Source of the DNA: Sphingobacterium cellulitidis
GTDB taxonomy: Bacteria > Bacteroidota > Bacteroidia > Sphingobacteriales > Sphingobacteriaceae
Length of the DNA: 64,000 bases
Assembly (NCBI GenBank): GCA_002245855.1
Contig: NOUX01000003.1
Span: forward strand, 124,001-188,000
Reading direction: 5' to 3'
The translations under genes and the position numbers were made by a program. Below the pieces are notes generated by a model, which did no database searches, was not told the origin of the DNA, and saw nothing but the letters and a program-made list of their open reading frames with translations. This document shows, one piece after another, positions 36,183 through 45,973 of this stretch (position 1 is its first letter; each line of letters starts with the position of its first letter).

Positions 36183-37607
36183 CTACCAGCCAGGATTTTG
36201 AACCATTTCTGGTGTTTGTATTAACTGATTGTTTGGAATTGGAAACAAGTATTGCTTCGCTTGAAATGCTTTTCCTGCAGCTTTCATCGCTGTTTCTGCT
36301 TGTTTTGTCCTTACTAAATCAAACCAACGGTCATGCTCCATCGCTAATTCTAAACGACGTTCTTTCCATATAGCTTGACGAATTCCCGCTTGACCAGTAG
36401 CAGTCGTATTAGGTAATTTTACCCGACTACGAATAGCATTCAATGCTGACAACGCCTCTGCAGTATTTCCTAATTCATTCGCAGCTTCTGCTTTAATTAA
36501 GTACACTTCTCCCAATCGTAAGTACCTTAGATTCTTGTCGGTATCTCCAGCACCACCATTGGCAGATGAATAAGCCTTTTCATTGTACATTTCATTTTCC
36601 GTATTTCCAATCTTGACACCGTCAAACATGGTTTCATTACGGAAAATTATCGTTGCATCTCTTCGGATATCATCCTTTTCTGCGTTGAATGCATCCAAAA
36701 GGTTTTGTGATGGTGTATTAAATCCCCAACCGATTGCCGCCGTACCACCACGAGGTCCTTGCGTTTGAGAATATTGTTGGATACCATGGGCAATTGAGGA
36801 TCCTCTAGCTTGAATTTCAAATAATGATTCGCCGCCATTTTCACCCTCTAATCTCCAAATTTTCTCATAATTTGGTTCTAAACTATATTCACCTGAATTT
36901 ATTACAGCTTGAGCCATATCATAGGCCTGTTGCCATTTTCCTTGATATAAGTAAACTTTCGATAATAAGCCTTGTGCAGCACCTTTAGTCGCACGACCCA
37001 AATCTTTACTCGCGTATTTTGACTTATCAGGAAGATTATTGATCGCAAATTGAAGATCTGCTTCGATATAAGCATAAACCTCAGATTGAGGTACTCTTTT
37101 AATTAAGTCCTGCTCTTGAATTGGAACATCACCCCAACCACGAACCAACCAAAAATAATTTAAAGCTCTTAAAAACCTTGCTTCTCCAATATAACGGTTC
37201 TTTAAGGTTTCATCCGTTAAACCATATCCTTCGGTATATTCTATGGCATTGCTGGCACGACCAATGGATTTGTACCATTGTTCCCATAATGCTGCAAATG
37301 AACCTGCAGTGGAGGTATAAGTCAAATTATCCAAAATATCCTTGTCGCTACCTGTATCTGTAGGAGAGGAGCCTTTATCTGAATTATCGGAAATTATCTC
37401 TGTAATCCCTAAAAAAGAAAAACCATAATTCCAATCTGTGAACATCCCATAAATACCATTGATCAAAACTTCCGGTGAGTAATTCTGATTACTATCTTCA
37501 GCCTCAATTATTTCTTTAGATGGTACGTCTAGAAAGTCCTTGGCACAACCCGTCATTAAAAGACCTGCAGCTGCCAATAATGCTATATTTAAATTTCTGA
37601 ATTTCAT
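36183..37607 (-). CDS. susD: SusD/RagB family outer-membrane glycan-binding lipoprotein
   Basis: A 474-residue SusD homologue that captures oligosaccharides at the cell surface and hands them to SusC. The lipoprotein signal is MKFRNLNIALLAAAGLLMTG followed by the lipid-bearing Cys21 and KDFLDVPSKE. Typical parts are RYIGEARFLRALNYFWLVRG and LRYLRLGEVYLIKAEAANEL, and a C-terminal WKERRLELAMEHDRWFDLVR. The ATG at 37607 is chosen over a frame extended to 37649 that would overlap susC. It lies 19 nt after the susC stop. Confidence 0.95.
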   Translation of the reverse strand: MKFRNLNIALLAAAGLLMTGCAKDFLDVPSKEIIEAEDSNQNYSPEVLINGIYGMFTDWNYGFSFLGITEIISDNSDKGSSPTDTGSDKDILDNLTYTSTAGSFAALWEQWYKSIGRASNAIEYTEGYGLTDETLKNRYIGEARFLRALNYFWLVRGWGDVPIQEQDLIKRVPQSEVYAYIEADLQFAINNLPDKSKYASKDLGRATKGAAQGLLSKVYLYQGKWQQAYDMAQAVINSGEYSLEPNYEKIWRLEGENGGESLFEIQARGSSIAHGIQQYSQTQGPRGGTAAIGWGFNTPSQNLLDAFNAEKDDIRRDATIIFRNETMFDGVKIGNTENEMYNEKAYSSANGGAGDTDKNLRYLRLGEVYLIKAEAANELGNTAEALSALNAIRSRVKLPNTTATGQAGIRQAIWKERRLELAMEHDRWFDLVRTKQAETAMKAAGKAFQAKQYLFPIPNNQLIQTPEMVQNPGW

Positions 37608-37626
37608 ATTTGTCGTCTTTAATGAT

Positions 37627-40600
37627 TTAGAACTGTACATTGATACCAAACAAGAAGTTTCTTGTAGTTGGATAAGCCGATAATTCTATACCCGAGGTCA
37701 ACTGTGGATTTCCATCACTAGGGATCTCAGGTGAGAATCCTGTATATTTTGTGAACATAAATGGATTCTGAGCCGTAAAATACAACCTCATGTTGGAAGT
37801 CGAATTGTATAGCTTTTTGAAGGTATACCCCAAGGTGATATTGTTAATTCTGAAATAATTTCCTGATTCTAAGTAATAATTTGAAGCATATGAATCTCTA
37901 TCTGCACCAGGATTGATATTCGAGTTATTTGTTGGAGTCCAACGGTTCAAATAAGTTTCCTCGGTGATATTTTCACCACCATTGATCCGAGTACCTTTTA
38001 ATGCATTATAGATTTTGTTTCCTGCAACACCGTATCCTGAAAGTGAAAAATCAACAGATTTGTAGTTGATACCAAGGTTTACACCATAGGTTGATGACGG
38101 CATATAAGATCCAAAAAACACTTTATCTCTATTATCGATTACGCCATCATCATTTTGATCTTTGTATTTCAAATGGCCAGGTCTTGGAGAACCATATTTT
38201 ACACCGTTGTCAATTTGATCTTGATTCTGCCAAACCCCATCTGTTTCCCACATCCACCAACCGTAAAGTGGTTGATTTGCTTTAATCTGTTTAGTAATCT
38301 GTCCATTTGAAAGACTTCCTCCATAGGCTCCATCATATGCTGGTTTTACCTCTTTCAATTCGTTGTGGTTGTAGGCATAATTAACACCAATATTGTAATT
38401 GAAATCTTCAGAAATAGAATTCTTCCAATTTAAAACTACCTCAATACCATTGTTTCTAACCTTACCACCATGGTCATAGAAGTTATTCGAAAAAGGTGAA
38501 TTTAAGATTGGAATCACATTCATTAATAAATTGGAATTCAATTTATCATAGTAATCAAAGGATCCTGATAGTTTTCTATCAAACATTTCAAAGTCTAAAC
38601 CAACACCAGTCTCATAGGTTTTTTCCCATTTCAAAGGCATTGCTGGACTTCCAAATGCTGCTCCTAATACCAAATCTTGATTCGGACCAAAAACATAATT
38701 TAAGTTCGAACTACCGTCAGCAGTTAATAATTGAGATACGTTCAATGGAATATCCTGATTTCCTAATACACCCCAGTTAGCTCTTAATTTCAAAAAGTTT
38801 AATACTGTGTTATCTTTCATGAAATCCTCATTGGAAATCGTCCAACCTATACCAAACGATGGAAAGTTCTCAAAATAATCACCTGTAGATCTAAAAATAC
38901 TAGAACCATCTCTTCTGAAGGTTGCTGTGGCATAGTATTTACTGTTATAGTTGTACTGAACACGGCCAAAATATGAAGCTAATGCAATCGGTGTATAGAA
39001 AGTTTGGTTCAGAATTTTGGTATATTCTGGATCGGCCATGTCAATATTCCAATATTGTTCTTGTGCTAATAAATCATATCCTGTACCAGATAACATATTG
39101 CTGATGTTGTACTTTTCTCTAGAAAAACCTGCTACAGCGTTCAGTTGATGACCATTAAAATTCTTGTCAAAAGTCAAAAACGTTTCCCATTGCCATCTAA
39201 AATCTTCATTCTTTTTATAACTCAAACTGTTGTTTGCGTATTGGGTCACATTCGGATTATCATTTTTTAACTTCTCGAAATCAGCCTCTGTTCGCAGCGG
39301 ACTACCATTTAACCATGCATCCTTGATATCCGAAAATGTTCTTTCGTTGCTAAAAATCTTTGTTCCACCAATACGGGAATTGATTTTTAAGAAATCTAAG
39401 ATCTGGTATTCACCTTCAATACCTCCTTGAATACGAGTGCTATTATTTAGCTGATTTGCTCTTTTAATCGCATAAATTGGATTACCAATGGAGTTTAAAT
39501 TACCGGTGGACTCGCCTGGCTGTGTTTGATAGCCTGCAACTCCAGTAGTGGTATTATAAATAGATGTACCATAGCGACCATTATCAAACATCACTGGTGC
39601 CAGTGGAGTTTGACGATAGGCATCGTTGAATGAACTATATGGCTTTGGAGTAGATTTATTGAATGAAAGATTTAATGTCTGATTAAATTTAAGTTTGTTG
39701 TTTAAAAACTTGTAAGTGTTGTTGTTTCTAATAGTATTTCTCGAGAATTTGGAACCATCTAAAATTCCATTTTCAGTGAAGTTATTTACACTTACAAAAT
39801 AATCTACTATTTCAGATCCTCCTGATAAGTTAATGGCATTATTATAAACTGTACCATTTTGCAACATCTCATCAAACCAATTGGTATTATTGCTTTGGCT
39901 GGTATTTAATAATGTGCCTCTTCCGATACCTTTAATATTCTCATTGTAATATTCGATATATTGGGATGCATCGGCCATTTTGACTTGATTCAGCATGTTT
40001 TTCATGCCTACATAGCCTTCATAACCAATTTTTATTGATCCCATTTTTCCTTTTTTAGTGGTTACCATGATCACCCCATTGGATGCACGAACACCATAAA
40101 TAGAAGCTGAAGATGCATCTTTTAAGACATCAATGGATTCAATATCTGAAGGATTGATGCTATTCAGATTGTCCATTGGAAAACCATCTACAATATATAA
40201 AGGGTTTCTTCCTGCTAAGGCAGTTCCAAGTCCACGAATGGTAACCTGCGGCGTTGATCCCGGAGCTTCAGAAGCAGTCACATTCAGACCAGCAACTTTA
40301 CCTTGGATAGACTGCATCGCCGACATGGCCGGTTGTTTCACAATATCTGCAGCTTTTACACTACCAATAGCTCCCGTTAAATCAACCTTCTTTTGAGTAC
40401 CATAGCCGACTACGACTACTTCCTCTAAAGCCAAATTCTCATCATCCAAGAAAACATTGATTTGACTCTTATCTCCTACGATAATAGTCTTTGAAACGAA
40501 TCCTACAAAAGAAAATACTAATGAATCAGTAGGAGTAGCCTCTAGGCTAAAACGGCCTGCCTCATCCGTTTGTGTCCCACCTGATTGTCCACTAATAGTA

Positions 40601-40728
40601 ACGGAGACGCCAGGCAAAGCCATCATGCTTTGACTGTCCTTCACCGTTCCTGTAACGGTTTTGCTTTGTCCATATAGCCAGGTCATGCTGATAAGGAAAA
40701 CAAAGGTCAGGGTAAATAACTTCCTCAT
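37627..40728 (-). CDS. susC: SusC/RagA family TonB-dependent outer-membrane transporter
   Basis: A 1033-residue TonB-dependent transporter. A signal peptide (MRKLFTLTFVFLISMTWLYG) is followed by a carboxypeptidase-regulatory-like domain (GTVKDSQSMMALPGVSVTIS). The TonB-box region EEVVVVGYGTQKKVDLTGAI leads to the plug domain with NPLYIVDGFPMDNLNSINP and IDVLKDASSASIYGVRASNG, and then to a C-terminal beta-barrel. With SusD it imports oligosaccharides. It is the first structural gene of the locus, 428 nt downstream of the regulator. Confidence 0.96.
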   Translation of the reverse strand: MRKLFTLTFVFLISMTWLYGQSKTVTGTVKDSQSMMALPGVSVTISGQSGGTQTDEAGRFSLEATPTDSLVFSFVGFVSKTIIVGDKSQINVFLDDENLALEEVVVVGYGTQKKVDLTGAIGSVKAADIVKQPAMSAMQSIQGKVAGLNVTASEAPGSTPQVTIRGLGTALAGRNPLYIVDGFPMDNLNSINPSDIESIDVLKDASSASIYGVRASNGVIMVTTKKGKMGSIKIGYEGYVGMKNMLNQVKMADASQYIEYYNENIKGIGRGTLLNTSQSNNTNWFDEMLQNGTVYNNAINLSGGSEIVDYFVSVNNFTENGILDGSKFSRNTIRNNNTYKFLNNKLKFNQTLNLSFNKSTPKPYSSFNDAYRQTPLAPVMFDNGRYGTSIYNTTTGVAGYQTQPGESTGNLNSIGNPIYAIKRANQLNNSTRIQGGIEGEYQILDFLKINSRIGGTKIFSNERTFSDIKDAWLNGSPLRTEADFEKLKNDNPNVTQYANNSLSYKKNEDFRWQWETFLTFDKNFNGHQLNAVAGFSREKYNISNMLSGTGYDLLAQEQYWNIDMADPEYTKILNQTFYTPIALASYFGRVQYNYNSKYYATATFRRDGSSIFRSTGDYFENFPSFGIGWTISNEDFMKDNTVLNFLKLRANWGVLGNQDIPLNVSQLLTADGSSNLNYVFGPNQDLVLGAAFGSPAMPLKWEKTYETGVGLDFEMFDRKLSGSFDYYDKLNSNLLMNVIPILNSPFSNNFYDHGGKVRNNGIEVVLNWKNSISEDFNYNIGVNYAYNHNELKEVKPAYDGAYGGSLSNGQITKQIKANQPLYGWWMWETDGVWQNQDQIDNGVKYGSPRPGHLKYKDQNDDGVIDNRDKVFFGSYMPSSTYGVNLGINYKSVDFSLSGYGVAGNKIYNALKGTRINGGENITEETYLNRWTPTNNSNINPGADRDSYASNYYLESGNYFRINNITLGYTFKKLYNSTSNMRLYFTAQNPFMFTKYTGFSPEIPSDGNPQLTSGIELSAYPTTRNFLFGINVQF

Positions 40729-40761
40729 ATAACAAATGGTTTTAATTGAGTAAATAATGTT

Positions 40762-41002
40762 TAGTAGTAAAAAAGTGTGTATTCACTTAACAAATATGTG
40801 ATGTATTGGTTTGTAATTGAAATTTTCCATATATACATTACTACTACATAAAAAAAATACTTTCTCAATCCCATGTTAAGAAAATATTAAAGTATTGAAA
40901 TTAATATAGATATGATTTTTATATAATTCACAACTTGAACACTAAAGTGTATAAAATACACATATAGTTTTGTGTCACCATGATGTAGTGTTGTAGTAGT
41001 AA
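40762..41002 (-). promoter_or_regulatory. Repeated TAGTAGTAA sites and dyads upstream of susC
   Basis: The 428-nt gap between the regulator stop and susC holds three related sites. They are TTAGTAGTAA at 40761-40770, TTACTACTACA at 40838-40848 and its exact reverse complement TGTAGTAGTAA at 40992-41002. Two small dyads lie between them: ACACT-AA-AGTGT (40939-40950) and GTGTAT-AAA-ATACAC (40947-40961). These are candidate binding sites for the sensor/regulator encoded just upstream. No open frame is present. Confidence 0.4.
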
Positions 41003-41156
41003 CAAGTAAATAATTACTAAAAATATTCTTAAAAATCTGAATGAGAATAGAGAATTTTACTAAAAATCAGCTAAAAAAATCAATTCTTTTAGCATGTGAA
41101 TCCTTCAGTTTTGAATCAAATATTATTGAATATAATAGGAGTGTGTAGACGGTTTT

Positions 41157-44015
41157 TTACAGTTCCAACAAGAACTCGGTCAAATTTTTTGTCGTAGGTA
41201 AATTCAATTTTTTACGAAGTCTATAGCGACGAATTTCAACTCCGCGAGTACTAATATTTAATAAGGATGCAATCTCTTTACTTGACATATTTAGTCTTAG
41301 ATAAGCACATAATTTTAAATCATTCGGCACAAGCCCGGGATAGTCTGCTTTTAATTTCTTGAAAAAGTTTTCATGGGCCTCATTAAAACTCTTTTCAAAT
41401 AAATCCCAATCCCGATCATCACTATGTGCCTCATCAATCAGTTTGCTGACTTTTCGAAGTTGGTCTTGACTTAACTTGTTCCCATTGGTATCATTAATAT
41501 TGGTTAATTCATGGTGCAAGTTATTCAGCATTTCATTTTTATAGACAATATTCATTGCGGCATTGGCAAGTTCTCGATTCTTGCTTTCCAATTCCTGCTC
41601 CAATTGAATATTCTTTAAAGAGATTAATTTCTTCTCATTGGCCGCAGTTTCTCTCGCTAGGCGCTCTTCCTGTTCGGCCATTAATTTCATCTTAAGCTGT
41701 CTTTGGTGCTTCAATAAACGGTTTTCATAACCTTTCTTACCATAATAAAGGATTAACACCAACAACAGTAAATAGATTATTAAGGCAGGCCAACTTAAAT
41801 ACCATGGTGGTAGAACTTTAAAACTAAAAGCTGTAATTTCAGATTTGATTCCATTAGGTGTAATTGCCCGCACTTGAAAGGTATAATTCCCAAATGGTAA
41901 ATTGGTAAAATCCTTAAAAGCAATTTCCTCCCAACTCGACCATGCTTCTGTATAACCTTCTAAATAATACTGATACCGTAAGGAGGCAGAGGAATACCAA
42001 GGTGATGCAAAGGAAATCCGAATATTGTTCTCATCATTCGGTATTTCAAGCTCCTCGAAAATTGGATAGGGCTCTGCCGTAGTATTCCAAATATTACTGA
42101 TCAATGGTTTGGGAATATTCTGTTGAACAGGATATTGATTAAAATACAAGGCAAAACCATTGTCCAAACCTATGAGTGAAAGGTTATTGTTAACATTTAA
42201 GACTTGTTCGTATTCGTTCATCATCCTGCCTTTAAGGGAGTTCCATGAACTTGAGTCAATCTTTAGTTTACCATCACTCAAAAATTGAATCTTCGCTAAA
42301 TGTGATTTCTTAATAAACCAATAGACATTATTGGAGATCGGAATTACCTTATTCGCATTGGCGAAAGAACCTAATTGGTTATTTAACTCTTCATAAGGTT
42401 TAAATGCTCTTAGGATATTGTCATATAGGTAGAATCCTGAATCACTGGCAAAGACAATGTTATTCGCTAAATCATATATCCCGTAAAGCTTGGTTTCTTT
42501 AGGCAATCCATTATTCTCTAATTTTAGTTCAGTTGCTTCCTGATAATTTGGACTTAACTTAAAACTGAACACATTCTGATTATTACTTAGCCAAAAGCTT
42601 TCAGGACCCGATTGAATAATATTTCGAATTGGATCTTTTTTATAGGAAAACTGCTTGATAAAGGACGCATCCGGATTACTCTGCATTAAACTCACGCCAG
42701 TATAATTCGCTTGAAGCCAGAAATTGCTATCCTTAATGGTTGCAAAATTCCAAGCCCCGGTCACTGATGAAATCTTGCGCATGCTATTCCCATCAATTAT
42801 GAAAGTACCATTATTATGGCCGCAGATCAATTGTCCAGCTATATTCTGTAATTTCCAAACTTGTCCTTGGGAATTTGGGATTACCCGAAATTCCAAGGAC
42901 TTGTAATGATCTACACCATTCCAGTCACTCACAAATAATCCTTGGTTCGTCCCTAAATATATCTTGTTTTTATAAATGATGGAGGTGTAAACCGTCCCAA
43001 TGTTTCCCGTAAGATCTGCAAAATAATATAATGGACTGTTGATATCGATTCGATCTATTCCATTATCTAAACCCACCCATAAATTGGATTGCTTGTCAAT
43101 TGCCAGACTTAAAACCGTATTATTTTGAAGACCATTATTTTTATTAATATGCTGTACAATTTCTCCAGCTTGATTGATGATGATTACTCCATTTTGAATG
43201 GTACCAAATGCATATTGATTTCCGTAAAGTTTTACTCCGCTATTGATCTGGTATTTTTTTAGAAATTCTTGAGCTTCAGTTTCCCAGGGCACTATGCTAC
43301 CGTCTGAATTCAACTTGAAAACCCCATTTCGATCCGTCCCAATCAGAATTTCAGTAGAACTGTAGGGAAGCATGGTCAAGATATTAAATCCTAATAACTT
43401 ATCCTTGTCTTTAAGTGGGGATAATTGATTTCCTTGAAAACTAAAAAGTCCTGATGGAATTTGCTCAAAAAACATCTTGCCATTCACCTGGAACCCAAAT
43501 AAAAATGGTTCTCCATTGGCTGTTATGGTTTGAATTTGATTATTGGCGTAAAGATAGCTTTTGGAGAATGTATGGAAGTATATCTTATCCCCATCATTGA
43601 TTATTCGCCAGATCTCATCATTTTTTAATGCTTGCTGATCTTTTACAAGGCCTGATAAGCTTGTATAACTCATCTTCCCATAATCAGAGCGCGTCCAATA
43701 ACCGAATTCACCGGCTCCTCCTACAAATATCTTACCTGTAGCATCAATATAAACACTTCGGAGTCCGGCATGATTTTTCATTCGATGCAATTCCCATTCC
43801 TGGCCATTAAAGGATAGCAACCCTTCCGTATTGGCTGAGTAAATCATCCCATCGGGAGCTACAGCGATTCCCCAGTTTTGATTTCCGGCTTTATAGCTGG
43901 TCTTGGCGTACTGTTGAACAAATGGGGAGCCTACACGAGGGATGTTTTGCCCAAATGATGCTGCGAATTGTCCGACAGTCAGCAATAAAAGAATGATTGA
44001 TTTAATTAATTTCAT
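41157..44015 (-). CDS. Ligand-binding sensor / LuxR-type HTH regulator of the polysaccharide locus
   Basis: A 952-residue membrane-spanning regulator. There is a signal peptide (MKLIKSIILLLLTVGQFAAS), then a periplasmic beta-propeller region of Reg_prop type (about 40-650; LSLAIDKQSNLWVGLDNGID). A Y_Y_Y domain follows (about 660-730; LRYQYYLEGYTEAWSSWEEI). One TM helix is at about 738-758, with a coiled coil after it. The C-terminal helix-turn-helix is at about 900-940 (LNMSSKEIASLLNISTRGVE). It lacks a histidine kinase and receiver, so it resembles the one-component XynR/SusR-like class. It most likely senses the imported glycan and activates susC onward. Confidence 0.88.
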   Translation of the reverse strand: MKLIKSIILLLLTVGQFAASFGQNIPRVGSPFVQQYAKTSYKAGNQNWGIAVAPDGMIYSANTEGLLSFNGQEWELHRMKNHAGLRSVYIDATGKIFVGGAGEFGYWTRSDYGKMSYTSLSGLVKDQQALKNDEIWRIINDGDKIYFHTFSKSYLYANNQIQTITANGEPFLFGFQVNGKMFFEQIPSGLFSFQGNQLSPLKDKDKLLGFNILTMLPYSSTEILIGTDRNGVFKLNSDGSIVPWETEAQEFLKKYQINSGVKLYGNQYAFGTIQNGVIIINQAGEIVQHINKNNGLQNNTVLSLAIDKQSNLWVGLDNGIDRIDINSPLYYFADLTGNIGTVYTSIIYKNKIYLGTNQGLFVSDWNGVDHYKSLEFRVIPNSQGQVWKLQNIAGQLICGHNNGTFIIDGNSMRKISSVTGAWNFATIKDSNFWLQANYTGVSLMQSNPDASFIKQFSYKKDPIRNIIQSGPESFWLSNNQNVFSFKLSPNYQEATELKLENNGLPKETKLYGIYDLANNIVFASDSGFYLYDNILRAFKPYEELNNQLGSFANANKVIPISNNVYWFIKKSHLAKIQFLSDGKLKIDSSSWNSLKGRMMNEYEQVLNVNNNLSLIGLDNGFALYFNQYPVQQNIPKPLISNIWNTTAEPYPIFEELEIPNDENNIRISFASPWYSSASLRYQYYLEGYTEAWSSWEEIAFKDFTNLPFGNYTFQVRAITPNGIKSEITAFSFKVLPPWYLSWPALIIYLLLLVLILYYGKKGYENRLLKHQRQLKMKLMAEQEERLARETAANEKKLISLKNIQLEQELESKNRELANAAMNIVYKNEMLNNLHHELTNINDTNGNKLSQDQLRKVSKLIDEAHSDDRDWDLFEKSFNEAHENFFKKLKADYPGLVPNDLKLCAYLRLNMSSKEIASLLNISTRGVEIRRYRLRKKLNLPTTKNLTEFLLEL

Positions 44016-44102
44016 GTTCTTCTGTCCTCAAATATAATAAAAGCTTGTTATGAACATTAAAATTGTCATTGGCTACTTAATGGAAAATCATTTAATTTGT
44101 AT

Positions 44103-44909
44103 ATGCTGAAGTTCGCAAATGCAAAAATTAACCTTGGTCTACATATCCTGAGCAAAAGAGAGGATGGATACCATGAACTGGAAACCATTTTTTATCCAGT
44201 GAAGATCTATGATGTCGTAGAAATCCTGCCTTCGGAAAAACTCGAACTTCAAATCTGGAATTCAGACTTAGTCGCCGATGGCCAAAACCTTTGTCTTAAA
44301 GCGTATCATTTATTGAAGCAGGATCATCGTATCGATCCAGTCAAAATACATCTTTTAAAGAACATACCCATTGGCGCCGGATTAGGTGGAGGATCATCCG
44401 ATGCAAGCTCAACCTTAGAACTTTTGAATAATTACTTCAAGTTAAACTTGAGCAAGAATCAGTTGAAAAGCTATGCTGCCCAATTAGGTGCAGATTGTCC
44501 ATTTTTCATTGACAACCAAGCCATGTATGCTGAAGGCATAGGTACCGAATTAAGTGAGATCGATGTTGATCTTAGCGCATACCAAATTGTGGTCATCAAA
44601 CCCAATATCCATATTTCAACAGCTGAAGCCTACAGAAATGTAAGCCCTATGACACCAAGTGTCAACCTCAAAGAAGCTATCCGACTTCCCATTCAAGAAT
44701 GGAAATATCAGATAATTAATGATTTTGAAATATCCCTTTTTGACCGATACCCAGTAATCGGGGATATTAAAGCAAAACTTTATGAAAAAGGAGCTATCTA
44801 TGCTTCAATGAGCGGATCAGGTTCATCTGTATTTGGCATATTCGAAGATATCGACGGACTCGAGGAACTTAATAAATATGGAAAGGTTTTTCTGCCTGTA
44901 AATTTATAA
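44103..44909 (+). CDS. ispE: 4-diphosphocytidyl-2-C-methyl-D-erythritol kinase
   Basis: A 268-residue GHMP kinase of the MEP isoprenoid pathway. FANAKINLGLHILSKREDGY is the N-terminal signature and PIGAGLGGGSSDASSTL is the ATP-binding GHMP loop. YASMSGSGSSVFGIF is motif 3. The start at the ATG at 44103 gives the canonical MLKFANAKINL; a TTG six nt upstream is less likely. It is divergent from the polysaccharide regulator and 9 nt from the next gene. Confidence 0.96.
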   Translation: MLKFANAKINLGLHILSKREDGYHELETIFYPVKIYDVVEILPSEKLELQIWNSDLVADGQNLCLKAYHLLKQDHRIDPVKIHLLKNIPIGAGLGGGSSDASSTLELLNNYFKLNLSKNQLKSYAAQLGADCPFFIDNQAMYAEGIGTELSEIDVDLSAYQIVVIKPNIHISTAEAYRNVSPMTPSVNLKEAIRLPIQEWKYQIINDFEISLFDRYPVIGDIKAKLYEKGAIYASMSGSGSSVFGIFEDIDGLEELNKYGKVFLPVNL

Positions 44910-44918
44910 GTAAGCACA

Positions 44919-45794
44919 ATGAAACAGCTCAAATTGTTGCAGCTAATTACGCTCTTGTTCAGCATGATAAACTCGGCACTTGCACATGAGATAATTCCGT
45001 TTCGATTAAACAATCATCATAATATCCTTGTAAAAGCTATAATAAATGAAGTTGATTCCGTAGAGTTGATGTTTCAAATTGCGATGCAGGAGGGTTCATT
45101 AGCTCCGGATCGGAAAAATCCAGTTCAATCTGTGAAATTTGACAGCACTGAATTTCCAGAAGGATTAAGCAAAGTAAACCAGATAAAAGTAGCCAATACT
45201 GTAATTGATAGCGTATGGATCTGGAACAATGAATATACAGGACCAGAAGCGGAAGGAAAAATTGGAACCCTGTTGTTCCAAGAGAAAATCTTTAAAATCA
45301 ATTATTCCCAATCCCAATTCGAATTATATGATAAACTTCCATCAGTGGAGGGATACCATAAAATTCCAGTCAAAACCAAAAACGGACAATTATTCCTGCA
45401 ATTAACCAGCATATTCGGAGAACAGTCTTTTGCAGATGAATACTTAATGCAATCAGGTTTTTCAGGTGCTATTTTATACAACAACCAACTCGCTGATACC
45501 TATAATTTGGCTCAGAAAATCCGCGTTTTGGAAGAAAAAACAATGACTAATTCGGCCGGACAGAAATTATCCAGTCTCATCTGTCTGATGCCTCAAATAA
45601 AAATTAATAGTTTCACCTTTAAAGATGTCCCAGTCAGTCTTTTTACCGGAGAAATCAAGAACCAAAAAACTAACTATATCGGTGCTGATATGATTCATCG
45701 ATTTAATTGGATAATTGATATCAAAGGTGGATTTGCTTATATGCAAAGGAATGAGGCATTTTCGGATAAATTCTATTTTCAAAAAATTAAATAA
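44919..45794 (+). CDS. Exported retropepsin-like (aspartyl protease-fold) protein, active site not evident
   Basis: A 291-residue periplasmic protein with a signal peptide (LLFSMINSALAH). The layout resembles Bacteroidota retropepsin-like proteins: VKAIINEVDSVELMFQIAMQ near the start and IGADMIHRFNWIIDIKGGFAY near the end. The expected D-T/S-G triad is missing; the corresponding segment reads FQIAMQEGS. It may therefore be a catalytically dead relative or a divergent fold. It probably shares a transcript with ispE. Confidence 0.65.
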   Translation: MKQLKLLQLITLLFSMINSALAHEIIPFRLNNHHNILVKAIINEVDSVELMFQIAMQEGSLAPDRKNPVQSVKFDSTEFPEGLSKVNQIKVANTVIDSVWIWNNEYTGPEAEGKIGTLLFQEKIFKINYSQSQFELYDKLPSVEGYHKIPVKTKNGQLFLQLTSIFGEQSFADEYLMQSGFSGAILYNNQLADTYNLAQKIRVLEEKTMTNSAGQKLSSLICLMPQIKINSFTFKDVPVSLFTGEIKNQKTNYIGADMIHRFNWIIDIKGGFAYMQRNEAFSDKFYFQKIK

Positions 45795-45813
45795 AAAAAC
45801 GGTAGCTTGTTCA

Positions 45814-45842
45814 TTCTGAATCGAAGATGAAGAATCTATTTT
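45814..45842. repeat. 29-bp dispersed repeat (matches 22852-22880 inverted)
   Basis: An exact 29-base reverse complement of 22852-22880 (GAATCGAAGATGAAGAATCT core), directly after the retropepsin-like gene. Both occurrences neighbour GCATACGCCC repeats and a palindromic element. Confidence 0.7.
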
Positions 45843-45862
45843 AGGGAATTTTGGTAGGGGCT

Positions 45863-45935
45863 TATCGCATAAGCCCTTTAATATCATTTATATCGCATAC
45901 GCCCTTTAATATCATTAATATCGCATACGCCCTTA
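45863..45935 (+). repeat. Three-unit 28-bp tandem repeat
   Basis: TATCGCATAMGCCCTTTAAT recurs with TCGCAT at 45865, 45893 and 45921, exactly 28 bp apart. The core is the same as the inverted pair at 22637/22843. Confidence 0.8.
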
Positions 45936-45973
45936 CACGTTTCATAGCCCTGTAAGGGCGACATTTTTGTAGG

